Shown here piece by piece: positions 56,551-64,000 of a stretch of DNA of 64,000 nucleotides (position 1 is its first letter; every line of letters begins with the position of its first letter). The position numbers and the translations under genes were made by a program. Source of the stretch: Terriglobia bacterium (lineage in GTDB: Bacteria; Acidobacteriota; Terriglobia; Bryobacterales; Bryobacteraceae); the NCBI GenBank assembly GCA_021324615.1, contig JAJPIT010000029.1, forward strand, positions 1 through 64,000, read 5' to 3'. The notes under the pieces are model-generated. The model worked only from the letters and a program-made list of their open reading frames with translations. It was not told the DNA's origin and did no database searches.

Positions 56551-57630
56551 CTACTGCGTCCGCGCCGCCATGTAATAGCCGTCGCGCGTGCGCACGCGCA
56601 AACCCGGGCGCATCACCTCAACCCGGATGTGATGCCAGCCGCCTTCGTTCTGATTGTTGGGACTGTAGGTCAACAGATACTGGCTGTGGAGTTCCTCGCC
56701 AAGCTGTGCGATATCGTGTTCCAGACTTTTCTGGCTCTTGAAGGAAAACTGCCGGCCGCCGGTGTAGCGGGTATAAACGTCCAGCGGATCGGGAACAAAA
56801 ACGCCCTTGATGGCCAGAAAAATATCCTTGAAGGCGGGAGCCCAGTTGCCAAAGTCGTTCTGTGATTGGGTGGTCGGATTGTTCACATAGCCGCGCGCGG
56901 CCATCACTCCGTCGGCTCCGGGCGGAAGGTTGCTGGGCGCGTTGGGCATGGCCTTGGAGGTGAGCGCGGCCACGAGCTGGGAAACGTCCACCGAATAGAT
57001 ATAAACGTTGGCGAAATCGGCCTCCGATAGTACTTCGCGCACTTTGATGTCGCTACCCTTATCGCGATTCTCGCCAATGATGATCAGGATGCGGCGCCGT
57101 TCCTTGGGCCGGGTCTTGAGCATGTTGATTCCGGCAAGGGCGGCGGTGTTGAGCTCCGCGGTGTAGCTGCCGGGGGACAATTTCGCGAACGCTTTATCGA
57201 TTTGCGAATTATCCGAGGTAAAGCCGGTGAGGGTTTGGACGCGATGATCATAGGCGATCACCGCCAGCTCGCCGTCGTCGCCCATCACCAGGGTTTCAAA
57301 CACGCTCGCCAGCTTTTTGATCTGCGGAAGAATCGCCGAAACGTCGTTATTGGCTTGAATGCAGACCACCGCCGATAGCGGATGCTGCGCGACGTCCTCG
57401 GTGATGCGCTGCGGCGTTTCGTTATCGAAGAGCCGGAAATCCTGCGCTGTGAGCCCCGGAACAAAATCGCCGTCGCGGTCGGTGACCGTCACCGGAGCGA
57501 GAACGAATTGGAAAGTGGAACGGAAGATCGGCTGATCGGAGCTGTTCTCCGGCTGCGGCCGCGGCGCTTTGCCGGTCTCCTGCGCGCTCAGCAGACCGGC
57601 CAGAAACAAAACCAGTGTTGTCCTCAGCAT
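56551..57630 (-). CDS. Secreted VWFA-related protein (TIGR03436-like)
   Basis: A 359-residue exported protein with signal peptide MLRTTLVLFLAGLLSAQ. VTVTDRDGDFVPGLTAQDFRL is the hallmark opening of the acidobacterial VWFA family. The von Willebrand A domain follows, but the usual DxSxS metal site is VCIQANNDVSAIL, so metal binding is probably altered. YSVDVSQLVAAL and LLTYSPNNQNEGGWHHIRVE are also typical. AAGGAG 4 nt before the ATG at 57630 selects this start over one 15 bases earlier. Its stop is one base from the convergent pentapeptide gene. Confidence 0.86.
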   Translation of the reverse strand: MLRTTLVLFLAGLLSAQETGKAPRPQPENSSDQPIFRSTFQFVLAPVTVTDRDGDFVPGLTAQDFRLFDNETPQRITEDVAQHPLSAVVCIQANNDVSAILPQIKKLASVFETLVMGDDGELAVIAYDHRVQTLTGFTSDNSQIDKAFAKLSPGSYTAELNTAALAGINMLKTRPKERRRILIIIGENRDKGSDIKVREVLSEADFANVYIYSVDVSQLVAALTSKAMPNAPSNLPPGADGVMAARGYVNNPTTQSQNDFGNWAPAFKDIFLAIKGVFVPDPLDVYTRYTGGRQFSFKSQKSLEHDIAQLGEELHSQYLLTYSPNNQNEGGWHHIRVEVMRPGLRVRTRDGYYMAARTQ

Positions 57631-57658
57631 TGCGCTCCTTGACACTTAGATGCCTCGC

Positions 57659-58147
57659 TTAAGTTGATGGTTTCCGGGAGTGTTCGGTTCGTCCATGGAG
57701 CAAATCGACGACATGCGGAACCAGTTCCGACACCGCCTGTAACGACTCTAGCGCACCGCGGGGCGAGCCGGGGAGATTGATCACCAGAGTCCTGCCGCGG
57801 GTGACCGCGGTGCCGCGGCTGAGCGGCGCGAATTTCGTGGATTTCCGCCCTTCGGCGCGCATCAGTTCGGCGAGTCCGGGGACTTCGCGGGAGGAAAACT
57901 GGCGGGTGGCTTCCGGGGTGACATCGCGCGGAGCCACTCCGGTGCCGCCGGTCGTCAACACCACGTCGGCGCCGCTGAGATCTTCGAGCGCGACCAGGAT
58001 CGCCGGAATCTCGTCGGGAACGACCCGGGATTCCACCACGCTCCAGCCGAGCTCGCGCACGGCTTGGGCAAGTCTGGCGCCGGAAACATCCTCGCGCGTT
58101 CCGGCCGCGCATCCGTCGCTGACGGTGAGAATCGCGACCCGGATCAT
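57659..58147 (-). CDS. Molybdopterin adenylyltransferase MogA/MoaB
   Basis: A 162-residue protein that adenylylates molybdopterin before metal insertion. VAILTVSDGCAAGTREDVSG is the N-terminal signature. VVLTTGGTGVAPRDVTPEAT contains the TTGGTG nucleotide loop, and LVINLPGSPRGALESL the conserved PGxP. MogA and MoaB cannot be told apart with confidence here. It overlaps moaC by 4 bases, forming moeA-moaC-mog with the next two genes. Confidence 0.92.
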   Translation of the reverse strand: MIRVAILTVSDGCAAGTREDVSGARLAQAVRELGWSVVESRVVPDEIPAILVALEDLSGADVVLTTGGTGVAPRDVTPEATRQFSSREVPGLAELMRAEGRKSTKFAPLSRGTAVTRGRTLVINLPGSPRGALESLQAVSELVPHVVDLLHGRTEHSRKPST

Positions 58148-58608
58148 CGCTTGAAATCCCCGCTCTTGCCGCCGGTTTTTTCAAGCAGGAACACGTCCTG
58201 AATCTCGATCGATTTATCGAGCGCCTTGGTCATGTCGTAAATCGTCAGGGCGGCGACGGCGGCCGCCGTCAGCGCCTCCATTTCGACACCGGTCGGTCCG
58301 GTGGTGGCGGCGGTGGCGCGGATGCGGACGCCGCGCGGCTCGATGGTGGCTTCCACGTCGGCATGGGTGAGCATCAGAGGATGGCACATCGGGATCAGCT
58401 CGGCGGTCCTCTTCGCCGCGCCGATGCCGGCAATCCGCGCGACTTCCAGCGGATTGCCTTTCGGGTTGCGCGGCAGCTTTTTGAGCACCGACGGCCTGAT
58501 TTTCACGAACGCGTGCGCCACCGCGGTGCGGCGCGTATCGGCTTTGGCGGAGACATCCACCATCCGCGCGCGGCCGGATTCGTCGTAATGAGACAGCGGG
58601 CAGGTCAT
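58144..58608 (-). CDS. moaC: Cyclic pyranopterin monophosphate synthase
   Basis: A 154-residue enzyme that, with MoaA, converts GTP to cyclic pyranopterin monophosphate. VDVSAKADTRRTAVAHAFV begins the fold. The catalytic ELIPMCHPLMLTHADV and TGVEMEALTAAAVAALTIYDM motifs are complete, including the late Lys in MTKALDKSIEI. The ATG at 58608 overlaps the moeA stop. moaA is not in the window. Confidence 0.96.
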   Translation of the reverse strand: MTCPLSHYDESGRARMVDVSAKADTRRTAVAHAFVKIRPSVLKKLPRNPKGNPLEVARIAGIGAAKRTAELIPMCHPLMLTHADVEATIEPRGVRIRATAATTGPTGVEMEALTAAAVAALTIYDMTKALDKSIEIQDVFLLEKTGGKSGDFKR

Positions 58609-59786
58609 TTGAGCATCACCTGGATATCCTCGCCGGCCCGCCACGATTCGCGGTCCGCATCGGCCACCAGGAACGCGTTCGCGCGCGCCACCGCGGCCAG
58701 ATCGCCGGAACCGCGCCATGGCTCCGGGGCGACCGAGGATCCGTCCCCGCTCAACCGCGCGGGCAAAAATCGCGTCAGGCCGGGCTTGTGCCGAAAATCG
58801 CAGGCGAGCTTGGCGCGCAGCAGCGGAAGCGGCGAATCAGAAGCGCCGCTCAGCCGGTCGATGGCGGCGCGGGCGAACAATTCGAACGTAATCAGAGTCG
58901 AGATCGGATTGCCCGGAAGACCGAAGAAAAATTTTCCCCGCGCCTTGCCGAACACGACTGGCTGGCCGGGCTGGATCAGAACGCGGTCGAAGAAAAACAC
59001 CGCCCCCAGATCGGCGAGCACGCGCTCGACGATATCGTACTTTCCGGCGGAGACTCCGCCGCTCAACAGCAGCAGATCGGCTTCGAGGCCGCGCTCGATG
59101 TGCTGGCGCGTATCGCCGTAATTGTCGCGCGCGATGGGCAGAATCTCCGGGATTGCGCCGGCCCGCGCGGCTTGCGCGGCGATCGACCAGGCGTTGGAGT
59201 TGCGAATCTCGAAGTCGCGCGGGGTCCGGCCAGGCTCCACCAGCTCGTCGCCCGTGGGAACGATGGCCACGCGGGGCTGGCGATATACGAGGACGCGCTC
59301 GCGTCCGGTCATCGCAAGAAGGCCGATTTCCGCCGGCGTGAGCCTTCGTCCGGGATCGAGAAGCCTGGCGCCCCGCGCTGCTTCGATGCCGCGGGGATTG
59401 AAATTCTCGCCGGAATGGACCGTGCGGCCGATCTTCACGCGGGTTCCCTCGCGCCTGGTGTGCTCGACCATGGCCACCGCGTCCGCGCCCGGCGGAAGCG
59501 GCGCACCGGTCATGATTTCGACGGCTTGTCCGGGTCCCACGGCACCGGGGAAGATCTCTCCGGCGCGGACCTCGCCGATAATTTCAAGCTCGCCGGGAAC
59601 ATCGGCGGCGCGGATCGCGTAGCCGTCGCGAGCCGATCGGGCAAACGGCGGATAATCGCGGTCGGCCAGAATCGCTTCGGCCAGAACGCGTCCGGCGGCG
59701 GCCAGCGCCGCGACCTGTTCCGCCGCGCCAAGCTGGGTAACTTCGCTCAGAACCTTCTGGCGCGCTTGTTCGAACGTTAAGGCCAT
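58605..59786 (-). CDS. moeA: Molybdopterin molybdenumtransferase
   Basis: A 393-residue protein inserting molybdenum into adenylylated molybdopterin. RDYPPFARSARDGYAIRAAD is the MoeA N-terminal signature. EIMTGAPLPPGADAVAMVEH and VAIVPTGDELVEPG are the domain III strands with TGDEL, and LSGGVSAGKYDIV and GLPGNPISTLITFELF complete it. Length is typical. The 31-base gap to the YmdB-family gene includes a GCCCGC/GCGGGC hairpin (59795-59816) without a T-run. Confidence 0.96.
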   Translation of the reverse strand: MALTFEQARQKVLSEVTQLGAAEQVAALAAAGRVLAEAILADRDYPPFARSARDGYAIRAADVPGELEIIGEVRAGEIFPGAVGPGQAVEIMTGAPLPPGADAVAMVEHTRREGTRVKIGRTVHSGENFNPRGIEAARGARLLDPGRRLTPAEIGLLAMTGRERVLVYRQPRVAIVPTGDELVEPGRTPRDFEIRNSNAWSIAAQAARAGAIPEILPIARDNYGDTRQHIERGLEADLLLLSGGVSAGKYDIVERVLADLGAVFFFDRVLIQPGQPVVFGKARGKFFFGLPGNPISTLITFELFARAAIDRLSGASDSPLPLLRAKLACDFRHKPGLTRFLPARLSGDGSSVAPEPWRGSGDLAAVARANAFLVADADRESWRAGEDIQVMLK

Positions 59787-59817
59787 CGTCGATCGCCCGC
59801 CCTTTTACGAGCGGGCC

Positions 59818-60600
59818 TCAATCATGGACAGTGTAGCGCCGGATGGCGGCGGCCCGGCCGGTTTGTTCGTCGATTTCGACGATCACCGCGTGCAGCTCCG
59901 CGCCGTGTTTGGCCGCTTCCATTCGCACCGGCATCTGGGTCAGGAATTTTTGCAGCGCGATGCTCTTCTCGACGCCGATCACCGAATGATACGGACCCGT
60001 CATTCCCACATCGGTTTGATAGGCGGTGCCGTTGGGCAGAATGCGCGTATCGGCGGTCGGGATGTGCGTGTGCGTGCCGATGACGGCCGAGACGCGGCCG
60101 TCCAGATACCAGCCGAGGGCCATCTTCTCGCTGGTCAGCTCGGCGTGAAAATCGAGGAAGCGGACCCGTACGGTTTCCGGCAGTTCCGCCAGGAGTCGAT
60201 CGGCCTTGCGAAACGGGCAATCGGTCTGCGGCATATAGGTCCGGCCTTGCAGATTCAGGATCGCGCAATCGACGCCGTTGCGGGCGGCCACCACCACCAC
60301 ACCGCGCCCCGGCAGATCCTCGACATAATTCGCCGGACGCAGCAGGCGCGGCTGGCGCGCGAAATAGTCGTAAATTTCCCGCTTATCCCAGATGTGATTG
60401 CCGCTGGTGAGGACGTCGAGTCCATAGCCGAACAGCTCATCGGCGAGCGCAGGCGTGATGCCGAATCCGCCGGCGGAATTTTCCGCGTTGGCCACCGTCA
60501 GATGGATGTTTTCCGCCGCGACGATGCTTTTCAGATGCCGCGCCACCAGGCCGCGGCCGGAAGAAGCAAATATATCGCCGATGAAAAGGATGTTGGTCAG
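59818..60600 (-). CDS. YmdB-family metallophosphoesterase (TIGR00282), start at CTG proposed
   Basis: A 260-residue phosphodiesterase of the YmdB group, a cyclic-nucleotide-processing enzyme in Bacillus. VANAENSAGG, TSGNHIWDK and GTHTHIPTAD supply metal ligands. The family begins with ILFIGDI, and that sequence (NILFIGDIFASSGRGLVARH) is in frame here upstream of the first standard start (GTG at 60546). Between a TAG (60637-60639) and 60546 the only near-start codon is CTG at 60598-60600, which gives a full N-terminus with Asp9. TAGAAA (60613-60608) ends 7 nt before it. The GTG would delete the metal-binding Asp. Confidence 0.8.
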   Translation of the reverse strand: MTNILFIGDIFASSGRGLVARHLKSIVAAENIHLTVANAENSAGGFGITPALADELFGYGLDVLTSGNHIWDKREIYDYFARQPRLLRPANYVEDLPGRGVVVVAARNGVDCAILNLQGRTYMPQTDCPFRKADRLLAELPETVRVRFLDFHAELTSEKMALGWYLDGRVSAVIGTHTHIPTADTRILPNGTAYQTDVGMTGPYHSVIGVEKSIALQKFLTQMPVRMEAAKHGAELHAVIVEIDEQTGRAAAIRRYTVHD

Positions 60601-60612
60601 GAGAAGCTTTCT

Positions 60613-60821
60613 AAGGAGCGCACCACTCCAGCCGTCCTAGCCTCCGTCATTGACCCTGAACTTCTAACAGGGGGGATCCCCCGCGCGCCTTCAGGCTTCT
60701 CCCTGGCGGCTTCCGCCGCCGGAGCTTGCACACCAGCGCGAAGATCGAGTCGGACCCCATGACATTGACTGTTGGATCAATTTATTAGAGGCCGCACACA
60801 AACCAAGCAGGAACGCTCCTT
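60613..60821 (-). ncRNA. ssrS: 6S RNA (ssrS) candidate
   Basis: About 209 nt on the minus strand fold into the long, interrupted rod of 6S RNA, the regulator that mimics an open promoter and binds sigma70 polymerase. Closing stem AAGGAGCG (60821-60814) pairs with CGCTCCTT (60620-60613). Inner stems are GGCCTC/GAGGCT (60793-60788/60644-60639), ATTGATCC/GGGTCAAT (60781-60774/60656-60649), AACAG/CTGTT (60773-60769/60670-60666), GGGG-TCC with GGATCCCC, and CGCGC/GCGCG. The tip is GGCGGC-GGAA-GCCGCC (60720-60705). An extended -10 sits 5-6 nt upstream. Location before a ymdB gene matches the family's usual context. Confidence 0.82.
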
Positions 60822-60825
60822 GTTG

Positions 60826-60834
60826 ATGATAGCA
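60826..60834 (-). promoter_or_regulatory. Extended -10 promoter of the 6S RNA
   Basis: TG-C-TATCAT (minus strand, 60834-60826) has 5 of 6 core matches plus the TGn extension. It places transcription start at about 60819-60821, exactly where the 5' arm of the closing stem begins. No good -35 is visible. Confidence 0.65.
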
Positions 60835-60867
60835 GAGAAGCGGGCGGCCGCCGGATATCTTTCCGGC

Positions 60868-61746
60868 CTATTTGGGAAGGATGCCGCCGTACTTGGGAAG
60901 AATCACTTCCTGCGTGAATTTGTCGTGGTCGCGCATGGCCTGCACGATTCCTTTGATATCCGCCATCTTCACCGTGGCTTCGATCATGGCCACGCCTTCC
61001 CTGGCGTAAGCGGCCCGCTGTTCGGCGGTGATCGGTTTCGCGAGGCCGCCGTGCTCGCCAGGATCGCCGAAGTAGGCGCCGATGGCGCCGCTGCCGGGTC
61101 CCAGGGATTGCAATTTTTCCAGGCTCGCATCACGCGGATGATCGGGCATCACCTGCGTGACGTTCAGCGGAATATCGTCGAGCCGGCCCACCACCGAATA
61201 AGCGCCGAACAGGACCTTGTTGAAATCGGCGTGCGCCTTGCGCATCAGCGTGCCGAGCTCAATATAGAGAATTGGGTCCTTGGTTTCGTCGAAAAACTCG
61301 CGAACCAGCGGGCTGAGCGTCTGCGGCGAGGGGCCGTGGTCGGTGAGATAGATCTGGCGCCGGAAGCCCTGGCGCAAAAGCGAATGGGCGATCGCCTTGA
61401 TATACGCCAGTCCCTGCTCCGGCGTCACGTAAACCGTGCCTTTGCCGACCACCGTTCCGCCGGGAAAGAAGTAGGCCAGGTAGGGAAATACCAGCCCGTC
61501 GGCTTCCTCCGCCATTTTTTCCGCGAAGGCCAGCGGGCCGACGTACTCGCAATCGGTGGGAAACGGCCCGTGCACTTCCACGTTGCCGACTGGGATAAAG
61601 ATGATATCGTTCCGCTTCAGGTAATCTTCGATCTCGGTGTTGGTCAGGCTGGTGAGCAGGCGCGTTCTCATTTGCGGCGCCTGGGCCGGCGCCGCCAGCG
61701 CAAATCCAAACGCGCAAAGCGCCAGGCGAACGAATCTTTTCGACAT
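60868..61746 (-). CDS. Secreted creatininase-family protein
   Basis: A 292-residue protein with signal peptide MSKRFVRLALCAFGFALAAPAQ, unusual for a usually cytoplasmic family. IIFIPVGNVEVHGPFPTDCE holds the Glu, His and Asp metal ligands in a shortened version of the PxGSxExHGP motif. IYLTDHGPS replaces NGHGGN, and GDPGEHGG supplies the later Glu. It should be a zinc- or manganese-dependent amide hydrolase; the substrate is unknown. GGAGG lies about 9 nt before the ATG. It ends 46 bases before the 6S promoter region. Confidence 0.84.
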   Translation of the reverse strand: MSKRFVRLALCAFGFALAAPAQAPQMRTRLLTSLTNTEIEDYLKRNDIIFIPVGNVEVHGPFPTDCEYVGPLAFAEKMAEEADGLVFPYLAYFFPGGTVVGKGTVYVTPEQGLAYIKAIAHSLLRQGFRRQIYLTDHGPSPQTLSPLVREFFDETKDPILYIELGTLMRKAHADFNKVLFGAYSVVGRLDDIPLNVTQVMPDHPRDASLEKLQSLGPGSGAIGAYFGDPGEHGGLAKPITAEQRAAYAREGVAMIEATVKMADIKGIVQAMRDHDKFTQEVILPKYGGILPK

Positions 61747-61853
61747 GGGTGCAATCCCTCCAGATTGGACTTGCGTCGTAGCTTATCACGTTCCGAAGCC
61801 GCCAATCGCGCCTTTGTTAAACAGCGCCGGGGTTACGTTACGCTGAGATGTGA

Positions 61854-62972
61854 ATGGATGTCCCTTTTCTCGACCTGGCGGCGCAGACCGCGGCAATCCG
61901 CGGCGAGGTTCTTGCCGCCATCGCCCGGGTGGTGGATTCGCAAAAATTCATTCTGGGCGAGGAAGTCCACCGCTTCGAACAACAGGCCGCCGGGTACTGC
62001 CAGACCAGCTTCGCGGTGGGCTGCGCCTCCGGCTCCGACGCGCTGCTGCTGGCGCTGAAAGCCGCCGGCGCCGGCCCCGGCGACGCCGTCCTCACCGTGC
62101 CGTTTACCTTCTTCGCGACCGCCGGAGCGGTGGCGCTGGCGGGCGCGCGGCCCGTGTTCGTCGATGTGGACCGCGACACCTTCAATCTCGACGTATCCCA
62201 GATCGAAGGCGCGCTGCAACGGCACCCCAAGATCAAGGCCATCATTGCCGTCCATCTGTTCGGCGGCTGCGCGGACATGGATCCCATCCGCGAAATCGCC
62301 CGCGCGAGAAGGATCGCGCTGATCGAAGATGCGGCGCAGGCCATCGGCGCCGAATACAAGGGCCGGCGCGCGGGCAGTCTCGGCGATATCGGCTGCTTCA
62401 GTTTCTATCCGACCAAGAACCTCGGCGCGTTCGGCGACGGCGGTTTATGCACCACCAACGACGAAGCTCTCGCCGGACGGCTGCGCGCCCTCCGCGTCCA
62501 CGGCCGCACCGGCGCCTATTTTCACGAGTGGGTCGGCTTGGCTTCGCGCCTGGACGCCATTCAGGCGGCGGTGCTGGCCGTAAAATTCAAGTATCTGGAT
62601 TCCTGGAGCGAGCAGCGGGCGTGCAACGCGGCGCTTTCCCGGCGGCTTTTCGAGGAACAGAATCTCCCCCTGGTCCCGCCGCGGCCGGCTCCCTATCAGA
62701 CCCGCCATATTTTTCACCAGTTCGTGGTGCGCTGCCCGCGCGGCCGCGATGAAGTTCAAAAACAGCTAAAATCGCACGGCATCGCCAGCGAAGTGTACTA
62801 TCCCCTTCCGCTGCATGAGCAGCCCTGCTTTGCCGATTTGGGCTACAAGCGCGGCGATTTTCCAGTCAGCGAGGAACTGGCGCGGACCGTGCTGGCGCTG
62901 CCGGTTCATCCCGGTCTCAGCGAAGCGCAGATCCGGCACGTCGTCGCCACGCTGGCGCGATTGCTACCATAA
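61854..62972 (+). CDS. DegT/DnrJ/EryC1/StrS-family sugar aminotransferase
   Basis: A 372-residue PLP enzyme that typically aminates keto-sugar nucleotides for cell-surface polysaccharides. VPFLDLAAQTAAIRGEVLAA starts it and ASGSDALLLAL binds the phosphate. ALIEDAAQAIGAEYKG and GCFSFYPTKNLGAFGDGG carry the Asp and the Schiff-base Lys. GIASEVYYPLPLHEQPCF is the C-terminal family motif. Possibly supplies an amino sugar to the polysaccharide locus, though it is 7 kb away. Start at the ATG at 61854 with no Shine-Dalgarno. Confidence 0.93.
   Translation: MDVPFLDLAAQTAAIRGEVLAAIARVVDSQKFILGEEVHRFEQQAAGYCQTSFAVGCASGSDALLLALKAAGAGPGDAVLTVPFTFFATAGAVALAGARPVFVDVDRDTFNLDVSQIEGALQRHPKIKAIIAVHLFGGCADMDPIREIARARRIALIEDAAQAIGAEYKGRRAGSLGDIGCFSFYPTKNLGAFGDGGLCTTNDEALAGRLRALRVHGRTGAYFHEWVGLASRLDAIQAAVLAVKFKYLDSWSEQRACNAALSRRLFEEQNLPLVPPRPAPYQTRHIFHQFVVRCPRGRDEVQKQLKSHGIASEVYYPLPLHEQPCFADLGYKRGDFPVSEELARTVLALPVHPGLSEAQIRHVVATLARLLP
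62962..62970 (+). promoter_or_regulatory. Extended -10 before trxB, inside the preceding gene end
   Basis: TG-C-TACCAT (4 of 6 core matches with TGn extension) ends 7 nt before the GTG at 62978 and overlaps the last codons of the aminotransferase gene. A transcript from here would start at the GTG. Read-through from the upstream gene is an alternative. Confidence 0.4.
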
Positions 62973-62977
62973 CAGTC

Positions 62978-63901
62978 GTGCGTAACGTGATTATCATTGG
63001 CTCCGGGTGCGCCGGAAACACCGCCGCCATCTACAGCGCGCGAGCCAACCTCCAGCCGCTGGTGGTGATGGGCCACGAACCGGGTGGACAGCTTTCGATT
63101 ACCTCGCTGGTCGAAAATTTTCCGGGATTTCCCGAAGGCATCGACGGACCCCTGCTCGTGGAAAACATGAAAAAACAGGCGGAATCCTTTGGCGCTGAAT
63201 ATATTTATGGCGCCGTGGAGGAAGCCCAGCTCGCCCGCCGCCCCTTCCGGTTGAGGATCGACGAACAGTGGCACGAAGCGCGGACCTTGATCATCGCCTC
63301 CGGAGCCTCGGCGCGCTGGCTCGGACTGCCGAGCGAGCAGAAGCTGATCGGCCGCGGCGTCAGCTCCTGCGCAACCTGCGATGGCGCCTTCTATCGCGGC
63401 CGCAAGGTCATGGTGATCGGCGGCGGCGATTCGGCCATGGAAGAGGCCAATTTTCTGACGCGCTTTGCCAGCGAGGTGACGCTGGTCCACCGGCGCAAGG
63501 ATTTCCGCGCGTCCAAGATCATGCTGGAGCGGGCCCGCAAGAATCCGAAGATCAAGTTTCTGCTCAGTACGGTGGTGGAGGAAGTCTACGACGTTTCCAA
63601 GAACGAAGTGACCGGCGCGCGGCTGCGCAACCTGGAAGACGGCCGCAGTTGGGATGAGCAAGTGGACGGGTTCTTCGTGGCCATCGGGCACATCCCCAAC
63701 ACCAAACCGTTCCGCGGCCAGATCGATCTCGATCCGGAAGGATACATCGTCAGCCACGGCGGCGCGCGCACCAATATCAGCGGCGTCTTTCACGCCGGAG
63801 ACGTGCAGGATCGCGTCTACCGCCAGGCCATCACCGCGGCCGGCGCCGGATGCATGGCGGCCATCGAAGCGGAGCGCTTTTTAGAAGCCGAGGGGCATTG
63901 A
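62978..63901 (+). CDS. trxB: Thioredoxin reductase
   Basis: A 307-residue flavoprotein reducing thioredoxin with NADPH. FAD site IIIGSGCAGNTAAIYSARAN, EPGGQLSITSLVENFPGFPE, redox-active CATC (SSCATCDGAFYRGRKV), NADPH site VIGGGDSAMEEANFL with VTLVHRRKDFRA, and C-terminal GVFHAGDVQDRVYRQAITAAGAG are all complete. The usual GPAG in the FAD loop is GCAG. It begins with GTG only 5 bases after the aminotransferase stop. Confidence 0.95.
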   Translation: MRNVIIIGSGCAGNTAAIYSARANLQPLVVMGHEPGGQLSITSLVENFPGFPEGIDGPLLVENMKKQAESFGAEYIYGAVEEAQLARRPFRLRIDEQWHEARTLIIASGASARWLGLPSEQKLIGRGVSSCATCDGAFYRGRKVMVIGGGDSAMEEANFLTRFASEVTLVHRRKDFRASKIMLERARKNPKIKFLLSTVVEEVYDVSKNEVTGARLRNLEDGRSWDEQVDGFFVAIGHIPNTKPFRGQIDLDPEGYIVSHGGARTNISGVFHAGDVQDRVYRQAITAAGAGCMAAIEAERFLEAEGH

Positions 63902-63930
63902 ACACAAGGCGGGATTTTCAGGCGGGAAAA

Positions 63931-63972
63931 AATAGCGGAGGGAGCGGCCAGAGTGGTCCGACCGCTCCCTCC
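63931..63972 (-). terminator. Intrinsic terminator for a minus-strand gene beyond the right edge
   Basis: GGAGGGAGCGG (63937-63947) and CCGCTCCCTCC (63962-63972) form a perfect 11-bp stem with a 14-nt loop. Read leftwards, the stem is followed after four bases by a run of six T (63932-63927 region). On the plus strand it is followed by GGAAAAAAG, so it would not stop trxB efficiently. GGC AGC TAA at the extreme right (64000-63992, minus) could be the end of the gene it serves. Confidence 0.6.
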
Positions 63973-64000
63973 GGAAAAAAGAACCTGGTGTTTAGCTGCC

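Noticed and set aside
59795-59816. GCCCGC/GCGGGC hairpin between moeA and the ymdB-like gene as a terminator
   Set aside because: The loop is 10 nt and no T-run follows on the minus strand; it could at most be a weak attenuator.

Overview
The window looks like chromosomal DNA of a high-GC Acidobacteriota, most likely the Bryobacterales / Candidatus Solibacter branch. The evidence is two large secreted proteins of the Solibacter C-terminal type (TIGR03437), a secreted VWFA-type protein (TIGR03436), an ECF sigma factor of the TIGR02999 kind beside a Ser/Thr kinase, and a HAF-repeat PEP-CTERM protein. No prophage, transposon, CRISPR array, tRNA or rRNA gene is visible. Gene density is very high, with many 4-base ATGA or GTGA overlaps.

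Layout. 1-4529: the 5' part of an ABC exporter, a DUF72 protein, an acyl-CoA thioesterase, cysE with a small matrixin-like protease, a lipoprotein and an AlaX-type editing protein. 4590-7873: a hypothetical gene, then a coupled run of a LysW-like acidic zinc protein, two secreted carboxypeptidase-regulatory-like proteins, a TlpA thioredoxin and a secreted amidohydrolase. 7887-15302: three secreted proteins read leftwards, divergent from the sigma factor and kinase. 15303-26610: leftward ftsH, tilS, a PQQ dehydrogenase with its dihaem cytochrome c, a large membrane protein, polA and a 52-residue basic protein. 26788-38803: mixed housekeeping and secreted genes, including an M14 peptidase, a three-gene cluster of unknown function, a GNAT gene, a geranylgeranyl-reductase-like/hemL/Cys-rich trio and a CzcO-like flavoprotein.

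38928-54190 is one leftward 13-gene exopolysaccharide operon (Wza, Wzz, Wzx, Wzy, four glycosyltransferases, a WbaP-like initiating transferase, two deacetylases, a FemAB/GNAT-like protein and a beta-helix protein). Nearly every junction is translationally coupled. An ATP-grasp gene diverges from it. 55620-64000 holds a pentapeptide protein, the VWFA protein, mogA-moaC-moeA, a YmdB-family phosphodiesterase, a 6S RNA candidate, a secreted creatininase-like protein, a DegT aminotransferase and thioredoxin reductase.

The most notable signals are a well-supported 6S RNA (ssrS) hairpin directly upstream of the ymdB-like gene; a repeated arrangement in which a -10 hexamer lies 6-10 nt before a start codon, implying leaderless mRNAs; a ymdB-like gene whose conserved N-terminus needs a CTG start; a LysW-like protein with a long acidic tail; a Wzz/BY-kinase fusion with a ruined ATPase site; and an uncharacterised three-gene cluster at 31952-33109. 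Start sites were re-evaluated from Shine-Dalgarno sites, overlaps, signal peptides and -10 positions.
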